From contig CANHBE010000006.1 in assembly GCA_947458575.1 (NCBI GenBank), positions 1-26,133 on the forward strand: DNA of 26,133 bases, written 5' to 3'. Under the pieces are notes generated by a model. The model was not told the origin of the DNA. It ran no database searches and saw nothing but the letters and a program-made list of their open reading frames with translations. Positions 23,227-26,133 of this stretch are shown piece after piece. Position 1 is the stretch's first letter. Each line of letters begins with the position of its first letter. The DNA comes from Flavobacteriaceae bacterium. Lineage in GTDB: Bacteria; Bacteroidota; Bacteroidia; Flavobacteriales; Flavobacteriaceae. Made by a program: the position numbers and the translations under genes.

Positions 23227-23667
23227 ATGAACAGATTATTTTTTACTTTCTTAGGTATAGTGCTTTTACTCTCTTGTTCAAAGAAAGTAGAAGCGGATGA
23301 TATCGATAAGATGAATGGTTATTGGGAAATCGAAAAAGTCGTCTTACCCAATGGCAAAGAAAAAAAGTACGGGGCTAACGAAATGTATGAGTTTTTTCAA
23401 ATAAAGGACTTCACAGGTATTCGAAAGAAAGTAACTCCTATAGTTGATGGTACTTTTCTGGTGAATTTAGATGCAGAGAAAGTGTCAATAAAGCAAGGTA
23501 AAGACAATTTTGTTGTGCATTACACTACATTTTATAGTCAATGGGATGAGGATTTAATCAGTATTAGTAGCGATAAAATGATTCTTCGGAATGAAAATAA
23601 AACGGAGTATCATTACAAACGTGCAAAACCCATGAAGTTAATCAAAGATGACAAAAAGACTAAATAA
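23227..23667 (+). CDS. lipocalin-like lipoprotein
   Basis: The 146-residue product has a lipoprotein signal (MNRLFFTFLGIVLLLSC, lipidated Cys17). A lipocalin-like beta-barrel pattern follows: MNGYWEIEKVVLPNGKEKKY, GIRKKVTPIVDGTF, VSIKQGKDNFVVHYTTFYSQ WDEDLISISSDKMILRNE and TEYHYKR. This layout (NGxWxIxKV near the start, WxExLxxLxxxxLxL near the end) is common in Bacteroidota proteins annotated as lipocalin-like. Ligand and function are unknown. The C-terminus is lysine-rich, and its last 20 bases overlap the start of the DUF721 gene, implying co-transcription and possible translational coupling. Confidence 0.82.
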   Translation: MNRLFFTFLGIVLLLSCSKKVEADDIDKMNGYWEIEKVVLPNGKEKKYGANEMYEFFQIKDFTGIRKKVTPIVDGTFLVNLDAEKVSIKQGKDNFVVHYTTFYSQWDEDLISISSDKMILRNENKTEYHYKRAKPMKLIKDDKKTK

Positions 23668-23944
23668 TCAGAGCACAGTAGGTGAGGTATTGGGCGAGAT
23701 CATCCAAGTGAATAAGTTGCAGGGAGGAATTGACAATGTTGCCGTCAGGGAAGCTTGGAAAAAGTTAATGGGCAATGGCGTAAACAACTACACTAGTGGT
23801 ATTATGTTGAAAGGAAATACCCTTTATGTCGAATTGACTTCTGCTGTTTTGCGACAAGAACTCCAATATGGTAAGGACAAAATAATCAAAATGATTAATG
23901 AGGAATTAGGACGCGAAATCCTGCAACAGGTAGTATTGAGGTAG
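23648..23944 (+). CDS. DUF721 (DciA-like) protein
   Basis: The 98-residue basic protein has the DUF721 arrangement: helix (TVGEVLGEIIQVNKL), REAWKKLMGNGVNNYTSGI, strand LKGNTLYVELTSAVLRQELQ and a final helix with LGREILQQVVLR. DUF721 includes DciA, the ancestral loader of the replicative helicase DnaB; short members such as this carry only the KH-like core. The helicase-loading role is inferred from the family and not proven for Bacteroidota. The ATG at 23648 fits the family start (MTKRLNNQSTVGEVL) and overlaps the lipoprotein gene by 20 bases in another frame. A shared terminator with ndk follows. Confidence 0.88.
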   Translation: MTKRLNNQSTVGEVLGEIIQVNKLQGGIDNVAVREAWKKLMGNGVNNYTSGIMLKGNTLYVELTSAVLRQELQYGKDKIIKMINEELGREILQQVVLR

Positions 23945-23970
23945 TCTCTTTTTTTGACTCTCTAAAAATA

Positions 23971-23999
23971 AAAATCCCGCTCTTTTCGAACGGGATTTT
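23971..23999. terminator. bidirectional terminator between DUF721 and ndk
   Basis: AAAATCCCG (23971-23979) and CGGGATTTT (23991-23999) are perfect 9-base arms with T-rich sequence on the plus side and A-rich sequence on the other. It sits between convergent genes and can serve both. Confidence 0.85.
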
Positions 24000-24038
24000 G
24001 TTTTGAATATATTGTCCTTTAAAGCCTTTCGACTCATA

Positions 24039-24458
24039 TTAGAACTGCTCTCTTCCTGAAAAGTGAAATGCACTTTCTACCGCAGCATTCTCATCGCTAT
24101 CAGAGCCATGTACTGCATTTTCACCCACAGATTTTGCATATTTTTTTCTAATAGTTCCTTCTGCAGCATCTGCCGGATTTGTCGCTCCAATCAACTTTCG
24201 GAAATCCTCTACGGCATTTTCTTTCTCCAAAATAGCCGCAACGATTGGACCACGCGACATAAATTCAACAAGTTCGCCATAAAAAGGTCGTGCAGCGTGT
24301 ACAGCATAAAATGCTTTTGCATCTGCAACAGTTAGTTGTGTTAACTTGAGCGATACGATTTTGAAACCGCCCTCAGTTATCATGTTTAAAATTCCTCCAA
24401 TGTGCCCACCTTCAACCGCATCGGGTTTAATCATGGTAAATGTTCGATTCGTTGCCAT
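24039..24458 (-). CDS. ndk: nucleoside diphosphate kinase
   Basis: Ndk transfers the gamma-phosphate of NTPs to NDPs through a phosphohistidine. The 139-residue protein has the family start TFTMIKPDAVEGGHIG with K11, the segment ARPFYGELVEFMSRGPIVAA, GATNPADAAEGTIRKKYA and the active-site NAVHGSDS with catalytic H117. It ends FSGREQF, normal for Bacteroidota. I chose ATG 24458: a longer frame from an upstream ATG at 24494 would begin before the -7 box at 24482-24489, so it cannot be in the message. It is monocistronic, with a terminator shared with DUF721. Confidence 0.97.
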   Translation of the reverse strand: MATNRTFTMIKPDAVEGGHIGGILNMITEGGFKIVSLKLTQLTVADAKAFYAVHAARPFYGELVEFMSRGPIVAAILEKENAVEDFRKLIGATNPADAAEGTIRKKYAKSVGENAVHGSDSDENAAVESAFHFSGREQF

Positions 24459-24481
24459 TTTTTTTAATTTAAATTTTCGTG

Positions 24482-24489
24482 CAAAAGTA
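24482..24489 (-). promoter_or_regulatory. -7 box of ndk
   Basis: The minus strand reads TACTTTTG followed by CACG, a full match to TAnnTTTG, 23 bases before the ATG at 24458. The sequence further upstream belongs to inverted-repeat element copy 5. Confidence 0.68.
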
Positions 24490-24500
24490 AGCATTTTTAT

Positions 24501-24658
24501 AAGCTATTCCTGCTGTGCGCTCAATCTTTTTTCGCTTGTCAATCTATGTTAGTTCATGCTGAGCGAAGTCGAAGTATAGTCGATGGGTTTTTGCCAAAGC
24601 CAAAAAAGATACTATTGCGCACAAGTAAAGCAAACTGCTGATGAAATCAAGGCTAGTA
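24501..24658. repeat. flavobacterial inverted-repeat element, copy 5 (degenerate)
   Basis: The left end AAGCTATTCCTGCTGTGCGC then TCAATCTTTTTT matches copies 2 and 4 well. The right half is eroded (AAAAAAGATACTATTGCGC ... GCTGATGAAATCAAGGCTAG). The interior contains a second repeat, ATGCTGAGCGAAGTCGAAG (24556-24574), a string scattered through many Bacteroidota genomes. The 262-base gap also carries the ndk promoter on one side and the terminator of the T9SS protein on the other. Confidence 0.65.
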
Positions 24659-24663
24659 AAGTG

Positions 24664-24697
24664 CAAAAAAAAATCCCCTACTATTTAGTAAGGGATT
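24664..24697 (-). terminator. intrinsic terminator of the T9SS-secreted protein gene
   Basis: AATCCCCTACT (24672-24682) pairs with AGTAAGGGATT (24687-24697), 11 bp with one G-U type pair and an ATTT loop. On the minus strand it is followed by an unbroken T-run. It lies 23 bases after the stop. Confidence 0.85.
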
Positions 24698-24720
24698 CTT
24701 TATGAGAAGAAAACTAGTGA

Positions 24721-26133
24721 TTAGTTTTTCATCAACTTTACTGTTTCTGTACCATTAGCACCAGTTACTTTTGCAAAGTACATTCCGCTTGTTAATACAG
24801 ATGCGTCAACATTCGCAGATGTAGCATCTGGCGTAATTGTCATTACAACTTTTCCTAACATATCAACAATTTGTATTGAAGAAATGTTTCTATCTGAAGT
24901 TGAAACAAAATTCCAAGTTCTGTTTGTTGGGTTTGGGAATACTTTGAAAGCTCCTCTATCAAATCCTGAAGTTGATAAACCGTCTGAGAAAGCATAAGCT
25001 CCAGTTACTCGATTCAAGGTTATGTTATAAACACCAGCTGTTGCAACTACAATGTTAGCACCACCTTGCGTTGCAGTTCCTGATGGGAAATCAGCTGCAC
25101 CCCAGTTAACATCCCATGAATTATTTGCACGGAATTTACATTCACCTGCGCTTAAGGTAACACCGTTCAAAGTGTAAGTTTCTCCGTCAGTCGTTGCCAA
25201 TACAGTTGGGTCAATTTCTCCTGGAGCACCTGAAGGCCATCCTGTTGGAGTAGCAGAACCTACTATTGCAATAGTTGGGATTGAAAAGCTGTATGCTCCA
25301 GTAAGTCTATTGAAATCAATATCATAAGTTCCTGCTTGTGTAATCGAAATATCTGGACCACCTTGCGTAGCTGTTCCTGTTGGGAAATCTGCTGCTCCCC
25401 AGTTAACAGTCCAATCATTATCTTGACGGAATTTTGCTGGACCTACCACACAAGCCAATTTGTCTAAAGAGTAGTTAATCGCATCATCTGAGGACAATTG
25501 ATTTGGATCCTCTCCAGCAAATGGAGGCCATCCACCAACACCATCACCAACAATACTAACCGGCGGAATCAACACAAAGCTGTATTCACCACTTGCAATA
25601 TTTAAAACAACTGAACTATAGAATCCAGCAACAACCGGAATGTTATCACTAGCGCCTGTCAATGTTCCTGTAGGGAATGTAGTTTCACCTAATAAAACAC
25701 CGTCAATACTGAACTGTGCTGCGCCATCTAATAAAGTTACGTTACTTGCTGTCCATGTATCTGCAGCAGTTGGAGACATTACAAGGCCATCAACTGTGCC
25801 GGTTGCAGCACCAATCAATTTGATTTCTGGTAGCGGTGTTCCACTCTCAAAGTTGTAAACTCCCGTTGTTGTATTTAAAGTTACAGTGTATACGCCTGCG
25901 ATTGGTACTAAAATATCACCAGAAGATGTTCCTACAGCAGTTGGGAAAGCACCCGCCCACTCAAAACCAGGTCCACTCCATGCGTTGTTAGCACGTAGCT
26001 TACACGGTCCTGCTGCAACTGTAATGTTCTCGATAATCCAATTGTCAGCGTCAACCTGTGTCAATTGATTGATATCAATCGGACCAGGGTTGCCAGGAGT
26101 TCCAGGCCATCCACCTACAGCCTCACCAACCAA
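24721..26133 (-). CDS. secreted protein with SusE/SusF-like repeats and T9SS sorting tail, N-terminus outside window
   Basis: The frame is open to the window edge, so only the last 470 or so residues are present. Four tandem beta-sandwich-like units of about 90-105 residues are visible. Units 1, 3 and 4 share VG...GWP, then [CA]KFRxxNxW, WGAADFP-GTATQGG and TLNxxTGxYxFS. Unit 2 is more divergent and lacks the tryptophan motif. This resembles SusE/SusF-type carbohydrate-binding domains of Bacteroidota. The final 80 residues are a T9SS type A sorting domain: FKVFPNPT, IQIVDMLGKVVM, LTSGMYFAKV, ending ETVKLMKN. It should be exported by Sec then T9SS to the cell surface. No SusC/SusD pair is seen here, so a glycan role is inferred. 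Confidence 0.88.
   Translation of the reverse strand: MVGEAVGGWPGTPGNPGPIDINQLTQVDADNWIIENITVAAGPCKLRANNAWSGPGFEWAGAFPTAVGTSSGDILVPIAGVYTVTLNTTTGVYNFESGTPLPEIKLIGAATGTVDGLVMSPTAADTWTASNVTLLDGAAQFSIDGVLLGETTFPTGTLTGASDNIPVVAGFYSSVVLNIASGEYSFVLIPPVSIVGDGVGGWPPFAGEDPNQLSSDDAINYSLDKLACVVGPAKFRQDNDWTVNWGAADFPTGTATQGGPDISITQAGTYDIDFNRLTGAYSFSIPTIAIVGSATPTGWPSGAPGEIDPTVLATTDGETYTLNGVTLSAGECKFRANNSWDVNWGAADFPSGTATQGGANIVVATAGVYNITLNRVTGAYAFSDGLSTSGFDRGAFKVFPNPTNRTWNFVSTSDRNISSIQIVDMLGKVVMTITPDATSANVDASVLTSGMYFAKVTGANGTETVKLMKN

Noticed and set aside
24459..24494. Longer ndk start
   Set aside because: It spans the ndk -7 box and adds residues not found in the family.
1..26133. tRNA, rRNA, insertion sequence or phage genes
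   Set aside because: No cloverleaf, rRNA segment, transposase or phage structural gene was recognised on either strand.

Overview
The window is a stretch of a Bacteroidota chromosome, almost certainly a Flavobacterium-like member of the Flavobacteriaceae. Support comes from the AT-rich sequence, promoter boxes of the Bacteroidota sigma type (TAnnTTTG, with a weak TTTG about 19 bases upstream), a protein with a type IX secretion (T9SS) C-terminal tail, a Bacteroidota-type SecA tail, and the run rpmB-rpmG-DUF4295-ftsY. Almost every gene is a housekeeping or conserved accessory gene. I see no phage, CRISPR array, insertion sequence or defence island.

Layout. 1-2.6 kb: the 3' part of a fosmidomycin-resistance-type MFS exporter, then a FAD-linked D-lactate/glycolate dehydrogenase. 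2.6-7.2 kb, minus strand: a 36-residue lysine-rich protein, a secreted protein of unknown function, SecA, and a small acidic DUF2795 protein. 7.3-10.7 kb, minus strand: PduO-type cobalamin adenosyltransferase, a RimK-like ATP-grasp enzyme, a LolD/MacB-type ABC ATPase without a permease, and a SAM methyltransferase. 10.7-14.1 kb: rimO, divergent from the methyltransferase, then a convergent ABC-F protein. 14.3-17.6 kb: a family 2 glycosyltransferase, a branched-chain-type 2-oxoacid dehydrogenase E2 and a lipoprotein. 17.7-21.1 kb: a DEDDh exonuclease, an FAH-family hydrolase with an orphan Hpt protein, and CinA. 21.2-24.5 kb: rpmB, rpmG, DUF4295, ftsY, a lipocalin-like lipoprotein overlapping a DUF721/DciA-like gene, and ndk. 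24.7 kb to the end: the 3' part of a secreted protein with SusE/SusF-like repeats and a T9SS tail.

Most of the unexplained structure lies between the genes. Five diverged copies of one 100-160 bp imperfect inverted-repeat element occur in both orientations, each with a different interior; other palindromes are nested in three of them. Two opposed copies frame the FAH-Hpt pair. Short AATTG-type and TCCAAA-type repeats occupy other gaps, and one AATTG copy lies inside the methyltransferase reading frame. At four or five junctions an intrinsic terminator of one gene sits directly against the -7 box of the next. I found no clearly new multi-gene system. The repeat family, the terminator-promoter fusions and a predicted leaderless glycosyltransferase message are the best leads.
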